This document shows, piece by piece, positions 29,963 through 38,282 of a stretch of DNA of 64,000 nucleotides. The stretch lies in assembly GCF_023283925.1 (NCBI RefSeq), contig NZ_JAKIKX010000004.1, positions 310,001-374,000 of the forward strand, read 5' to 3'. Position 1 is the stretch's first letter, and each line of letters starts with the position of its first letter. The notes under the pieces are model-generated. The model worked only from the letters and a program-made list of their open reading frames with translations, did no database searches and was not told the origin of the DNA. The DNA is from Shewanella marisflavi (GTDB lineage Bacteria > Pseudomonadota > Gammaproteobacteria > Enterobacterales > Shewanellaceae). Position numbers and translations under genes: made by a program.

Positions 29963-31039
29963 ATGAATAAACCCGATTTACAGATAGAGAAGAAGCAGGT
30001 CTTCGATGAGCCTCAGCTTACCGGGGAGACAGAGCTTAAGGCTGCGCGGCGTTTTGATGGTGAGGTGACTCTTGACGATCAAGAGTCCGAGCAGACCTTG
30101 AATGCACTGGTTCCTGAGCTCGATGGGATAGCGCCTCAGGCACACTCACGCAAAAAGTCCTGGTCTTGGTTAGCTAAGGGGTCAATCTTGGGGATTGGCC
30201 TTGTCTTTGTCGTTGAGCTTTTGCTGACACTGCGACAGGCCTGGTTTGAGAGCCCTTTGCTATTTGCCCTCTACGGCACGGTGACCTCGGTTGTGGGATT
30301 ATGGGCATGTGTGATTGCTATCAAAGAGTGGCGTCAGCTTAAGCGACTGCGCTCGGTGGAAGAGGCACAGGCGGTAAGTGAGCGCTTATCTGTTAGCATG
30401 CAAAGAGGTGAAGCTGATAAGTTTATTGATAAGATCATCTCGGCGTTACCTGGAGAGATAGATACTCAAAGGTACTATCGATTGGTACGAGAGGAGCACA
30501 ACGATGCCGAGCGGTTACTCCTGTTCGAAACAAGTGTCTTGCCACAGCTCGATGCCAAGGCCAAGAAACTGGTGCATCGTTATGCCAGCGAATCAGCGTT
30601 ACTGCTTGCGGCGAGTCCTATTGCCGTGCTCGATATGGCGATCATATTGTGGCGCAATCAGAAGATGATCGCACAGCTTGCCAGTTGTTATGGCATAGAG
30701 CTAGGTTATTGGAGTCGCATCAAGCTTATCAGGTCGGTGATCACTAACATTATCTACGCAGGTACCAGCGAAGTGGTCACTGACATTGGGACTCAGCTAT
30801 TTTCACTCGAGGTATCGGGGAAAGTATCGGCCCGGTTGGCGCAGGGACTAGGCGGTGGTTTACTCACTGCGCGTTTGGGATATCAAACTATGCGTCTGTG
30901 TCGTCCGGTTGTCTTTACGCCGGAGACCAAACCAAAACTCAGCAAGATTCATACGGCTCTGCTGGGTGAGTTGAAAGACTTCTCACTTTCGGTTCTGGGT
31001 AAAACAACCGTTCGTAACAAAGATTTTACATCGAAGTAG
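29963..31039 (+). CDS. ycjF: YcjF family inner-membrane protein (UPF0283/DUF697)
   Basis: 358 residues with an N-terminal charged region, two membrane helices (about 65-85 and 95-120) and a C-terminal hydrophobic DUF697-like part (SALLLAASPIAVLDMAIILWRNQKMI). Paired with ycjX in the Psp regulon of many proteobacteria; a role in envelope stress is likely by association, with no defined activity. Confidence 0.88.
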   Translation: MNKPDLQIEKKQVFDEPQLTGETELKAARRFDGEVTLDDQESEQTLNALVPELDGIAPQAHSRKKSWSWLAKGSILGIGLVFVVELLLTLRQAWFESPLLFALYGTVTSVVGLWACVIAIKEWRQLKRLRSVEEAQAVSERLSVSMQRGEADKFIDKIISALPGEIDTQRYYRLVREEHNDAERLLLFETSVLPQLDAKAKKLVHRYASESALLLAASPIAVLDMAIILWRNQKMIAQLASCYGIELGYWSRIKLIRSVITNIIYAGTSEVVTDIGTQLFSLEVSGKVSARLAQGLGGGLLTARLGYQTMRLCRPVVFTPETKPKLSKIHTALLGELKDFSLSVLGKTTVRNKDFTSK

Positions 31040-31150
31040 GGCTTAATTTTTCGCTGCAGGTTTACTCCTAGCCCCTAAACTGGGCAAGTTAGTGCATCGC
31101 TCTCATTCAAACCTAACAATAATAGTGAGCGAGTATTATGGAGAAAGTGT

Positions 31151-32320
31151 ATGCAAGAGAAATGGAAGCTTGCCACTCAGGTTATTCATGCTGGGCACGA
31201 GTCAAACCAGCATGGCGCCTTGGTGTCCCCGCTAGTGCAGAGCGCGACCTTTACCTTTGATAGTGTCGAGCAAGGTGGCGATTGTTTTGCCGGTGAGCAA
31301 CAAGGCTATATCTATACCCGTTTGGGAAACCCCACCACCGCAGAACTGGAACGCAAGATGGCAGCCCTTGAGGGAAGCCAATCGGCTGCGGCTACGGCTT
31401 CAGGAATGGCTGCAGTCTCTGCAGCCCTGCTGACCCATTTAAGCCAGGGCGATCACTTGCTCGCCTCACGGGCCGTCTATGGTTGTACTTTTTCCCTAAT
31501 GACCGAGCAGTTTAAGCGCTTCGGTATTGAGGTGACCTTGGTCGATTTTGCCGAGCTTGCCAACATCGAACAAGCTATCAGGCCTAACACTAAGGCGCTC
31601 TTTTGCGAAACTCCCGTGAATCCTCATCTTGATGTTTATGATTTACAAGCGATAGCCGCCATCGCGAAGCGTCACAATCTGGTCAGCATAGTGGATAACA
31701 CCTTCATGACGCCACTATTGCAACGTCCATTGGCGCTGGGAATAGATGTTGTGATCCACAGCGCCACTAAATACCTCAACGGCCATGGCGATGTGATTGC
31801 CGGTATTGTGTGTGGCACTGAGGAGATGATCACTAAGCTGAAACTCGAGGTGCTAAAGGATATTGGTGGAGTGATCTCTCCCCATGATGCCTGGTTGATC
31901 CTTCGAGGGCTAAAAACCTTAGATGTACGTCTGGGAAGGCATTGTGACAACGCTGAGCGGGTGGCGGCCTACCTTGAGCAACATCCGCAAGTCGCCAGAG
32001 TCTACTATCCGGGGTTAAAGGGGCATTCTGGCTATGGATTACTCGGACAGCAGATGCGCCGCGCTGGTGGTGTCGTTGCCTTTGAACTTAAGGGTAGCTT
32101 TGAGACCGCTAAGGCATTTGTGAACAGACTGAAGCTATTTAAGATCGCGGTGAGCCTGGGGGATGCGGAATCGCTTATCCAACATCCTGCTTCTATGACT
32201 CACTCTCCCTATTCGCCAGAGGCGAGGATGGAAGCGGGGATAGGTGATACGCTGCTAAGGATCTCTTTGGGTCTCGAGGACAGCGATGACATCATTGCCG
32301 ATTTGGCGCAGGCCTTCTAA
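31151..32320 (+). CDS. megL: Methionine gamma-lyase (PLP enzyme)
   Basis: A Cys/Met-metabolism PLP enzyme of 389 residues. The PLP lysine is Lys207 (HSATKYLNGHGDV). Tyr110 and Cys112 (RAVYGCTFSL) correspond to the Tyr and Cys of methionine gamma-lyase; cystathionine lyases generally lack that Cys. The reaction cleaves L-methionine to methanethiol, 2-oxobutyrate and ammonia. GGAGAA precedes the ATG. Cystathionine gamma-lyase or homocysteine-active variants remain possible. Monocistronic, with a terminator shared with the convergent transporter. Confidence 0.85.
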   Translation: MQEKWKLATQVIHAGHESNQHGALVSPLVQSATFTFDSVEQGGDCFAGEQQGYIYTRLGNPTTAELERKMAALEGSQSAAATASGMAAVSAALLTHLSQGDHLLASRAVYGCTFSLMTEQFKRFGIEVTLVDFAELANIEQAIRPNTKALFCETPVNPHLDVYDLQAIAAIAKRHNLVSIVDNTFMTPLLQRPLALGIDVVIHSATKYLNGHGDVIAGIVCGTEEMITKLKLEVLKDIGGVISPHDAWLILRGLKTLDVRLGRHCDNAERVAAYLEQHPQVARVYYPGLKGHSGYGLLGQQMRRAGGVVAFELKGSFETAKAFVNRLKLFKIAVSLGDAESLIQHPASMTHSPYSPEARMEAGIGDTLLRISLGLEDSDDIIADLAQAF

Positions 32321-32379
32321 TCATGATCGTTAACTGAAATAGGTTAAGTGAAGTACTTTTAGTGAAATTTACAGGTGAT

Positions 32380-32409
32380 AAAAAAGGCCCGCATCAGCAG
32401 GCCTTTTTT
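32380..32409. terminator. Bidirectional terminator between megL and DASS transporter gene
   Basis: The stem AAAAAAGGCC/GGCCTTTTTT has a 10-base loop. A and T tracts on both sides serve both genes. Confidence 0.9.
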
Positions 32410-32419
32410 GTTACTGGTG

Positions 32420-33811
32420 TTAGATAGTCCAGAATAGGTGGGCTATCACATAGAGCGCCAGCATGCTGATGAAGTTGATAATCACCCCGGCGCGCATCAT
32501 TTCAGATTGTTTAATGTAACCTGAGCCGTAGACGATAGCGTTAGGCGGTGTGGCGACGGGCAGCATAAAGGCGCAAGAGGCCGCAATACCGATAAGCACC
32601 GACAACATGACTGGAGACAGGCCAAGTGCCTCGGCGATGGCGGCAAACACAGGCACCAAGAGTGCTGCACTGGCCGTGTTACTAGCAAACTCGGTCAGCA
32701 TTACCACGAAGAAGATCACCGCAAAGGTAAACAGGGCCATGTGAGTGTTGCCAAAGATATCGGTTACCCAGTGAGCGAGGAAAACGCTGGTGCCTGTGGC
32801 CTTGAGAATGGCGCTGAGAGTGAGGCCGCCACCAAAGAGGATCAGTACGCCCCAATCTGTGGTTTTCTCAATCTTCTTCCAATCGACTAAGCCTAAGCCT
32901 GCCAACATAACCACTGCGCCGAGTGCCACTATAGTATCGAACTGAGGGATCCCTCCTAGGGCTGCCGAGATAGGCTTACTGAAGATCCAGCAGCAGACGG
33001 TAGTGAGGAAGATCAGTAAGGTAAGTTTGCCGGGTAAAGCAAGTTGCTCGTTGCTCTTGGGAAGCTCACATACCACATTGAGGTTGGGTTTCAGATAGAG
33101 ATAGAGAGCGATCAGCATACTAGGCAGCATGAGAGCCACGGTAATAAGGCCAAATTCTAGCCAGTCGGCAAAACTTAAACCGACCTGAGCCGCTGCAATC
33201 GCATTGGGAGGGCTGCCAACTAAAGTGCCTATGCCGCCAATGTTTGCCGAATAGGCGATACCCAGTAGCATAAACAGATAGGTGCTTTTGTGCTCCTTAA
33301 AGTCCAATTGTCTTAATATTCCCAAGGCTAGCGGCAACATCATGGCCGCGGTGGCAGTGTTGCTTATCCACATCGACAGTAATGCAGTAATACCGAAGAG
33401 GAGCATACAGGCAATGCTGAGTTTACCTTTCGATGCCGTTAGCACCTGATATGCAATGCGCTTATCAATGCCCTGATGATTTAGCGCTGCTGCCAGCACA
33501 AAACCACCAAAAAACAGATAGATAATTGGGTTGGCGAAGTTGCTCATGGCGGCCTTGGTTTCAAATACCCCAAGTAATACCCCCATGATAGGGATTAAGA
33601 TGGCTGTGACACTAATATGTATCGCTTCTGTTAGCCATAGAATTGCGGCGAAGATCAATATGGAGATCCCCGTATTGACGCCTTGTTCAAAGGGCAAGAA
33701 ATTGTAGAGCAGTGCAAAAAGTACGATATCGGCAAATAGGATCACCAGCTTGCTTTGCGAAGCCGATTTTGGCGGGGCAGCGAGTGCCTCTTGTGTTGTG
33801 TCGAGGGACAT
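32420..33811 (-). CDS. DASS/SLC13 family sodium-coupled anion symporter
   Basis: An inner-membrane transporter of 463 residues with about 11-12 membrane segments. It carries the two SNT motifs that bind sodium and substrate in the DASS family: [14 protein letters not shown] (about 148-161) and [15 protein letters not shown] (about 372-386), each followed by a PPN-containing segment ([23 protein letters not shown]). Dicarboxylates such as succinate or malate are the usual substrates, but sulfate and citrate members exist, so I leave the substrate open. Confidence 0.88.
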   Translation of the reverse strand: MSLDTTQEALAAPPKSASQSKLVILFADIVLFALLYNFLPFEQGVNTGISILIFAAILWLTEAIHISVTAILIPIMGVLLGVFETKAAMSNFANPIIYLFFGGFVLAAALNHQGIDKRIAYQVLTASKGKLSIACMLLFGITALLSMWISNTATAAMMLPLALGILRQLDFKEHKSTYLFMLLGIAYSANIGGIGTLVGSPPNAIAAAQVGLSFADWLEFGLITVALMLPSMLIALYLYLKPNLNVVCELPKSNEQLALPGKLTLLIFLTTVCCWIFSKPISAALGGIPQFDTIVALGAVVMLAGLGLVDWKKIEKTTDWGVLILFGGGLTLSAILKATGTSVFLAHWVTDIFGNTHMALFTFAVIFFVVMLTEFASNTASAALLVPVFAAIAEALGLSPVMLSVLIGIAASCAFMLPVATPPNAIVYGSGYIKQSEMMRAGVIINFISMLALYVIAHLFWTI

Positions 33812-34201
33812 TGAGCTTCCTGATTTATTATTGTTTGGCGCTACACACTAGCCTAGCGGCGGCGGTACGCAACTGAAATTTTTTTGTGGCAAAACTACAG
33901 AGTGGTGACGGCCCGATGTGATCCGCGTCTCTGAAGTGGGTGCAATTGTGCTTTATATCACTCAGGCATGATAGGGGACGATCAAATTTTTTTTCAGTCG
34001 CTAGTTAAAGGCTCAGTAATTAATAAGGCGCTGAAATAAATTAATATAATTTATTTTGTGATCCGTATCGCATTGGTTGTGCTGCTGCAGCTTTGCTGGT
34101 CACGAATTGGCAAAATTTTTGAACCTGTTCTATGTTTTCGAGGTGGCCGAGGAAAAAGGATTGTTGGCCATGTATACCACAAGGACACAAGGAGACACCC
34201 T
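33812..34201. other. Gene-free stretch between DASS transporter and ComEA-like gene
   Basis: About 390 AT-rich bases hold the divergent control regions. A TATAAT (34045-34050) has no convincing -35. A second possibility for the plus-strand gene is TTGGCA (34107-34112) with TATGTT (34131-34136) at 18-base spacing. An open frame runs back from the ComEA-like gene to 34058 but shows no coding character. No RNA gene was recognised. Confidence 0.4.
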
Positions 34202-34501
34202 ATGAAACATCTGCTTTTTGCGGCACTCGTTGCAGCGTCATTTTCCCTTCTACCCGTCATGGCCGCCGATCAGGTGGTTGTTCCTGTTGAGACCGCTCAG
34301 GCGAGTCTGACACAGGTCAATATTAATACTGCCAGTGTGCAGGAACTGACTCAGCTCAAAGGCATTGGCGAAGCCAAAGCCATGGCAATAGTCGAATATC
34401 GCGATACACATGGTCAATTTTCGAGTGTTGAGGAGTTGACCAAGGTAAAAGGTATTGGGCCTAAGGTGTTGGAGCAAAATAAAGCGATGTTATCGCTTTA
34501 A
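34202..34501 (+). CDS. ComEA-like helix-hairpin-helix protein, exported
   Basis: 99 residues: a signal peptide (cleavage probably after VMA, about residue 20-21) followed by a ComEA-type (HhH)2 unit with VNINTASVQELTQLKGIGEAKA and VEELTKVKGIGPKVLE. ComEA proteins bind DNA in the periplasm during uptake; this short Gram-negative form (E. coli YbaV type) lacks the long linker. AAGGAG lies upstream of this ATG, which decides the start. Confidence 0.9.
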   Translation: MKHLLFAALVAASFSLLPVMAADQVVVPVETAQASLTQVNINTASVQELTQLKGIGEAKAMAIVEYRDTHGQFSSVEELTKVKGIGPKVLEQNKAMLSL

Positions 34502-34525
34502 CCTAATGGTTAGTATTGTTGTTTT

Positions 34526-34547
34526 AGCCCGCAGTCGCGGGCTTTTG
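34526..34547 (+). terminator. Terminator after the ComEA-like gene
   Basis: The stem AGCCCGC/GCGGGCT with loop AGTC is followed by TTTTG, 24 bases after the stop. Confidence 0.85.
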
Positions 34548-34599
34548 TTTATAGATTCGTCAGTTAGGGCTATTCTGGCGATAACTCTTGGTTATTCAC

Positions 34600-34628
34600 T
34601 TGATTGCTGGGCTGCCTTAGTGGATAAT
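34600..34628 (+). promoter_or_regulatory. Promoter of the 4.5S RNA gene
   Basis: TTGATT (34600-34605) and GATAAT (34623-34628) are spaced 17 bases. The predicted transcript would carry a leader of about 40 bases before the mature RNA; E. coli 4.5S RNA also has a 5' leader removed by RNase P. Confidence 0.6.
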
Positions 34629-34675
34629 GCAGGCCGTCTTAGAGCATTCTAGCTCAAGAAACTATGGTGACCCTA

Positions 34676-34775
34676 GGGTCCCCCCGCAATGATAACTTGT
34701 GAACTCGGCCAGGCCCGGAAGGGAGCAACCGCAGCAGGCGACTCATGTGCCGGGGTGTGGCTCTAGGGGAACCTC
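34676..34775 (+). ncRNA. ffs: Signal recognition particle 4.5S RNA
   Basis: Recognised from the conserved apical part: CAGG-CCC-GGAA-GGG-AGCA, where the GGAA tetraloop (34717-34720) caps the CCC/GGG stem and the CAGG/AGCA bases form the Ffh-binding symmetric loop. The ends pair (GGGTCCCC at 34676-34683 with GGGGAACCT at 34766-34774, one bulged A), giving the usual long hairpin. Exact ends are estimated to within a few bases. Confidence 0.92.
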
Positions 34776-34906
34776 CAATTCTCACTATTATCAACGAGTT
34801 AACTCAGAAATACCTCAGGTGATACACTTGGTGGTACACTCGATGATAAATAGTCTATCCCCAACACTAAACCTAAGATAATCAGTTTAGCTATCACTCT
34901 GACTTG

Positions 34907-35185
34907 TCAGATATCTTCTTGTTGCTCTTCTGTGAGCTTTGATTTTAAGAAGGCCCTGGATTTCTCAAGCGCGGCTTGTATCTCTTCTTTCATCTGTTTG
35001 AGTTCGTTATAGTCTTCGAAGAAATAGGTATCGACCAGATGGCGGATATAGCGCACTGGTAGTTGATTTAAGGTGACGCAGCAGAGATCGGCAAGATAGT
35101 CTTCGGGGAGTTCGTCGAATAACCCTTCGTCAGACAGTAACTCCATCAAGAGTACTTCGTAATAATTGCGAATTTCCAGTTGCAT
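34907..35185 (-). CDS. ComFB-like protein
   Basis: 92 residues resembling the late-competence ComFB family: NYYEVLLMELL, then EDYLADLCCVTLNQLPVRYI, where the Cys pair and LNxLPxRY pattern are the family signature. The start at 35185 (MQLEIRNYY) is preferred because GAGGGAAA precedes it; an ATG five codons upstream is in frame. ComFB homologues in cyanobacteria have been reported to bind cyclic dinucleotides; no role is established in gammaproteobacteria. It follows the HDAC-like gene by 51 bases and may be the last gene of the dinG operon. Confidence 0.8.
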   Translation of the reverse strand: MQLEIRNYYEVLLMELLSDEGLFDELPEDYLADLCCVTLNQLPVRYIRHLVDTYFFEDYNELKQMKEEIQAALEKSRAFLKSKLTEEQQEDI

Positions 35186-35236
35186 AGGTTTTTCCCTCAA
35201 GTTCCATTGCGGTTTATCTAAGCATAATCTAGTTTG

Positions 35237-36139
35237 CTACCATATGGCATGAGCGGCAATAAAAACTTGTGCATGGCGCTCACTAAGCTCTTGTATGTCA
35301 TGACTATAGCCTCCACCAACCACGCATGCTATGGGGATTCCGGCCTTTTTTGCCGTTTCGAGCACCAGATGATCTCGCTGGTAGATCCCTAGAGCCGAGA
35401 TGTTAAGGTGTCCTAACCTATCATCTTGATGCACATCAACACCGGCATCATACAAGATGAGGTCTGGCTGATAGAGACGAATCGCAAGTGCTAAGGTTTG
35501 CGTCACAGTCTCAAGATAGTCAGCGTCTTGGGTACCGCGCGCTAACTCAATATCGAGATCTGAATGCTGCTTTCGGGCCGGAAAATTCTCTTGGCAATGG
35601 ATAGAGCAGGTGTAGATATTGTCATATTTTTGCCCCATGGCGGCGGTGCCATCTCCTTGATGCACGTCACAATCGAAGATCAATACAGTATCGACGCCAT
35701 CGAGGCGTTGGGCGTGCAAGGCTGCGGAGATCAGATCATTAAACACACAGTAGCCACTTCCAAAGTCATAATGGGCATGGTGATAGCCGCCGCTAAGTTG
35801 TAACGCGACGCCATGGGTTAATGCCAATTCGCAGGCCAGATGGGTGCCGCCGATGGAGTAAAGCGTGCGTTGTGTCAGCCTGTCGCTTAAGGGAAATCCC
35901 AGGCGGCGAATGGCCTTGTCGGCGAGACTTTGCTGGATAAATTGGGCCACATAATCCGGGCAGTGGATCTGGCTTAGCCATTGAGGCGTGACGGCTTGGG
36001 GGAGGTGAAAGGCCTCTGGCGGCGCTATCTTGTTATCTCTTAGATATTGGTATAAAGCCTGATATTTGGTGATGGGAAATCTATGGTGTTGGGGTAACGC
36101 CAGCTGAGAATAGCTGGCGTGATAGACGAGTGGAACCAT
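35237..36139 (-). CDS. Histone deacetylase-like amidohydrolase
   Basis: 300 residues of the arginase/deacetylase superfamily. The catalytic His pair is in GGYHHAH, the zinc ligands are FDCDVHQGDG (Asp and His) and DAGVDVHQDDRLG (Asp), and the catalytic Tyr is in GGGYS. Bacterial members deacetylate small acetylated amines (polyamines) or proteins such as AcuC targets; the substrate here cannot be told from sequence. It starts 9 bases after the DUF2057 gene. Confidence 0.88.
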   Translation of the reverse strand: MVPLVYHASYSQLALPQHHRFPITKYQALYQYLRDNKIAPPEAFHLPQAVTPQWLSQIHCPDYVAQFIQQSLADKAIRRLGFPLSDRLTQRTLYSIGGTHLACELALTHGVALQLSGGYHHAHYDFGSGYCVFNDLISAALHAQRLDGVDTVLIFDCDVHQGDGTAAMGQKYDNIYTCSIHCQENFPARKQHSDLDIELARGTQDADYLETVTQTLALAIRLYQPDLILYDAGVDVHQDDRLGHLNISALGIYQRDHLVLETAKKAGIPIACVVGGGYSHDIQELSERHAQVFIAAHAIW

Positions 36140-36148
36140 GTAAGTTGT

Positions 36149-36832
36149 TTATAGCTGTTGAATTGCCCAGCTCATAAACTCTTTACGTGTTTTCTCATCG
36201 GCATGTAGCCACCAATATTGCAGCATTTGCTGTGCATGGTCAGCATCGCTTGGGTTGGCAGGGAGTTTGGCTGGCAGAGTGACAGCTTCTACGGTATTGG
36301 CTTGCTGGGCAGGCGCAGTACTACGGGCAACGGCGGCGCCACCTGTGGCGGCGGCTGTAGCGGCTTCAATATCCTGGCCAGAGTCACCATTAAAGAGTTT
36401 ACTGACAAAGCTGCTTTCGGTGATATCGGTTTGAGTGACCTTATAGTTGACGTTGCCTCCGTCAACACGGCTGATCACAACGGCTGGCGACTTAGCAAAA
36501 CTCTTAGGTTTCTTGATGATCTCGCCTTCTGCTGGTTGAAGCTGGTATTCATAATCACCATCAACGGCCAGGGTCACAATAAATGGTGAGGATTTAACGA
36601 AACTTTCACTGTCGCTGAAATCGTCTTGTACCATATCATGGTAACGGATAGCGATTTTGTGGGTACCTTCGCTTAGTTCCAGATCCGACTTATGGTTAAA
36701 CAGGCTGCCTTCAACTTTTTTGCCGTCCAAGGCAAGGTATTCGAACGACATGGGAATCTTGAGATTTGCAGCCATTGCCGATGAGGCACCAAGCAGAGCG
36801 ATTAAAGCGGTGATTGGCTTGATTGATTTCAT
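36149..36832 (-). CDS. DUF2057 (YccT/CsgI-like) periplasmic protein
   Basis: 227 residues with a signal peptide ([21 protein letters not shown]) and the DUF2057 pattern: [17 protein letters not shown] and the repeat-like [20 protein letters not shown]. The C-terminal part is specific ([14 protein letters not shown] linker, then [22 protein letters not shown]). E. coli YccT has been described as an inhibitor of curli assembly; whether this protein does so is unknown. Located between priC and the HDAC-like gene with 9-base gaps on each side. Confidence 0.8.
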   Translation of the reverse strand: MKSIKPITALIALLGASSAMAANLKIPMSFEYLALDGKKVEGSLFNHKSDLELSEGTHKIAIRYHDMVQDDFSDSESFVKSSPFIVTLAVDGDYEYQLQPAEGEIIKKPKSFAKSPAVVISRVDGGNVNYKVTQTDITESSFVSKLFNGDSGQDIEAATAAATGGAAVARSTAPAQQANTVEAVTLPAKLPANPSDADHAQQMLQYWWLHADEKTRKEFMSWAIQQL

Positions 36833-36841
36833 TGTTGCTCC

Positions 36842-37504
36842 TTAACGATTTTGATGCTTATACGGGCGTTCAAACGCCTGAATACGATCTTCTATATAGC
36901 TAATAGCTTGTCGGCACTTGCCTAAGCGGCGATGGACCAAAAGTATTTCATTTTGCAGTGCAATTTTGTCAGCACTATGACAGTTTTCAAGCTTAGATTG
37001 CAAATGCGCAATTTTTTGTTCAAAGGTGTGAACCCAGTTCATATGTTTGTTCAATTCTTCATAGAGCTGGTGGCTATTATTCATCACCCCGGCCGCGATC
37101 CAGCTAAAGCCACTTTGTGCATGGCTGTTTTGGCGGCGTTTTCTTGCATGGGCAATACGCGATGTCTTCTGTTGCTGTGCTGACTTAACCCCGAGTCCCG
37201 TAGTGTTGAGTGCACGTTTTAAAGCGGTAAACCTGTCTTGTATCCCTTCACAACTCAGTGCGATAGTGTCTGCCGAGATATTGCCTTGAAGCAGTTTCTC
37301 TAATTGGGCGATCTTCTTACTGAGTTGATCTATGCAGGGACCGAGTTGGGCGCCCGCCTGATTGAATAGTTTGTCATTAAATCGCTCAGTGTCTTGCAGC
37401 AGTTTTCGTTCCCCTTTGGGGAGCTGGCTGTCGTGTTGTAACACCTCTTGCTCTAACTGTTTCAGTTGGACTCGTAAGCGGTGGATAAGTTCATTGGTCT
37501 TCAT
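36842..37504 (-). CDS. priC: Primosomal replication protein N'' (PriC)
   Basis: PriC restarts stalled replication forks by loading DnaB. The 220 residues align at key points with E. coli PriC: FNDKLF for FDRHLF, CIDQLSKKIAQLEKLL, and the C-terminal LVHRRLGKCRQAISYIEDRIQ. The protein is basic and helical, as expected. The ATG overlaps the upstream TSUP stop by 4 bases (ATGA), so the genes are translationally coupled. It belongs to the dinG operon under a LexA box. Confidence 0.85.
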   Translation of the reverse strand: MKTNELIHRLRVQLKQLEQEVLQHDSQLPKGERKLLQDTERFNDKLFNQAGAQLGPCIDQLSKKIAQLEKLLQGNISADTIALSCEGIQDRFTALKRALNTTGLGVKSAQQQKTSRIAHARKRRQNSHAQSGFSWIAAGVMNNSHQLYEELNKHMNWVHTFEQKIAHLQSKLENCHSADKIALQNEILLVHRRLGKCRQAISYIEDRIQAFERPYKHQNR

Positions 37505-38274
37505 GACCAGGCCCCCCAGGCCAAATTAATGGCGATGAGTATGACGATGGCTATAAAGAGGGGACGAATAAAGGGAACCCCAAACTTTATCGCTGTTCTG
37601 GCACCGATAAAGGAGCCTAGCATCATGCAGAGCCCCATTGATAAACCAATGATCAGGTTCACCTGGCCTAAGGCAAGAAAAACCGCTAAAGAGGTCAGGT
37701 TACTAATAAGCGTCATTGCTCTGGCGAGGCCGCAACTGTTTAGTACTGGCAACTTATATTGCGAGACGCTGCTAATTGTCCAAAAGGCGCCTGTGGCGGG
37801 GCCGGCAAACCCATCATAGAACCCTAGCGGCAAACCTTGGCGCCACTGTTTGAACTTAGAGGGCGCTTTCTGCGGTGGCTCATAGCTGGGGCAACCCATG
37901 GCATTGGGTTTGAGTAGGGTGTAAAGGGCTACGGCGATGATAAATAGCGGTAGCCACTTTTCTAGCCATTGGTTGTCGATAAGGTAAACCACAAAGGTGC
38001 CCATCACGGCGCCAATAAATGTGGCGACGGCAGCGTGATACCAAAACTTGGGGGTAAAGAACTGTTTTCGATAATAGGTAAAGGCTGCCATGGATGAACC
38101 AAAGCTGGCAGCTAACTTATTGGTGCCCAGTGCCGTATGGGGGGGAATGCCTATCGTCAGCAAGGCGGGGATGGAGAGTAGCCCGCCGCCGCCGGCTACG
38201 GCATCAATAAAACCTGCGATGAAGCCCGTAGCAGCAAGAATGGCCCAGCTGCTGGGTTCGAGTAATAGATCCAA
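37501..38274 (-). CDS. TSUP (TauE/SafE) family membrane transporter
   Basis: 257 residues and about eight membrane segments. The two half-repeats carry the family signature: FIAGFIDAVAGGGGLLSIPAL near the N-terminus and FYDGFAGPATGAFWTIS in the middle. Family members move sulfite, sulfonates or other anions; the substrate is unknown. It lies 8 bases after dinG and overlaps priC. A paralogue is at 61368-62132. Confidence 0.88.
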   Translation of the reverse strand: MDLLLEPSSWAILAATGFIAGFIDAVAGGGGLLSIPALLTIGIPPHTALGTNKLAASFGSSMAAFTYYRKQFFTPKFWYHAAVATFIGAVMGTFVVYLIDNQWLEKWLPLFIIAVALYTLLKPNAMGCPSYEPPQKAPSKFKQWRQGLPLGFYDGFAGPATGAFWTISSVSQYKLPVLNSCGLARAMTLISNLTSLAVFLALGQVNLIIGLSMGLCMMLGSFIGARTAIKFGVPFIRPLFIAIVILIAINLAWGAWS

Positions 38275-38282
38275 AGAGTTTC

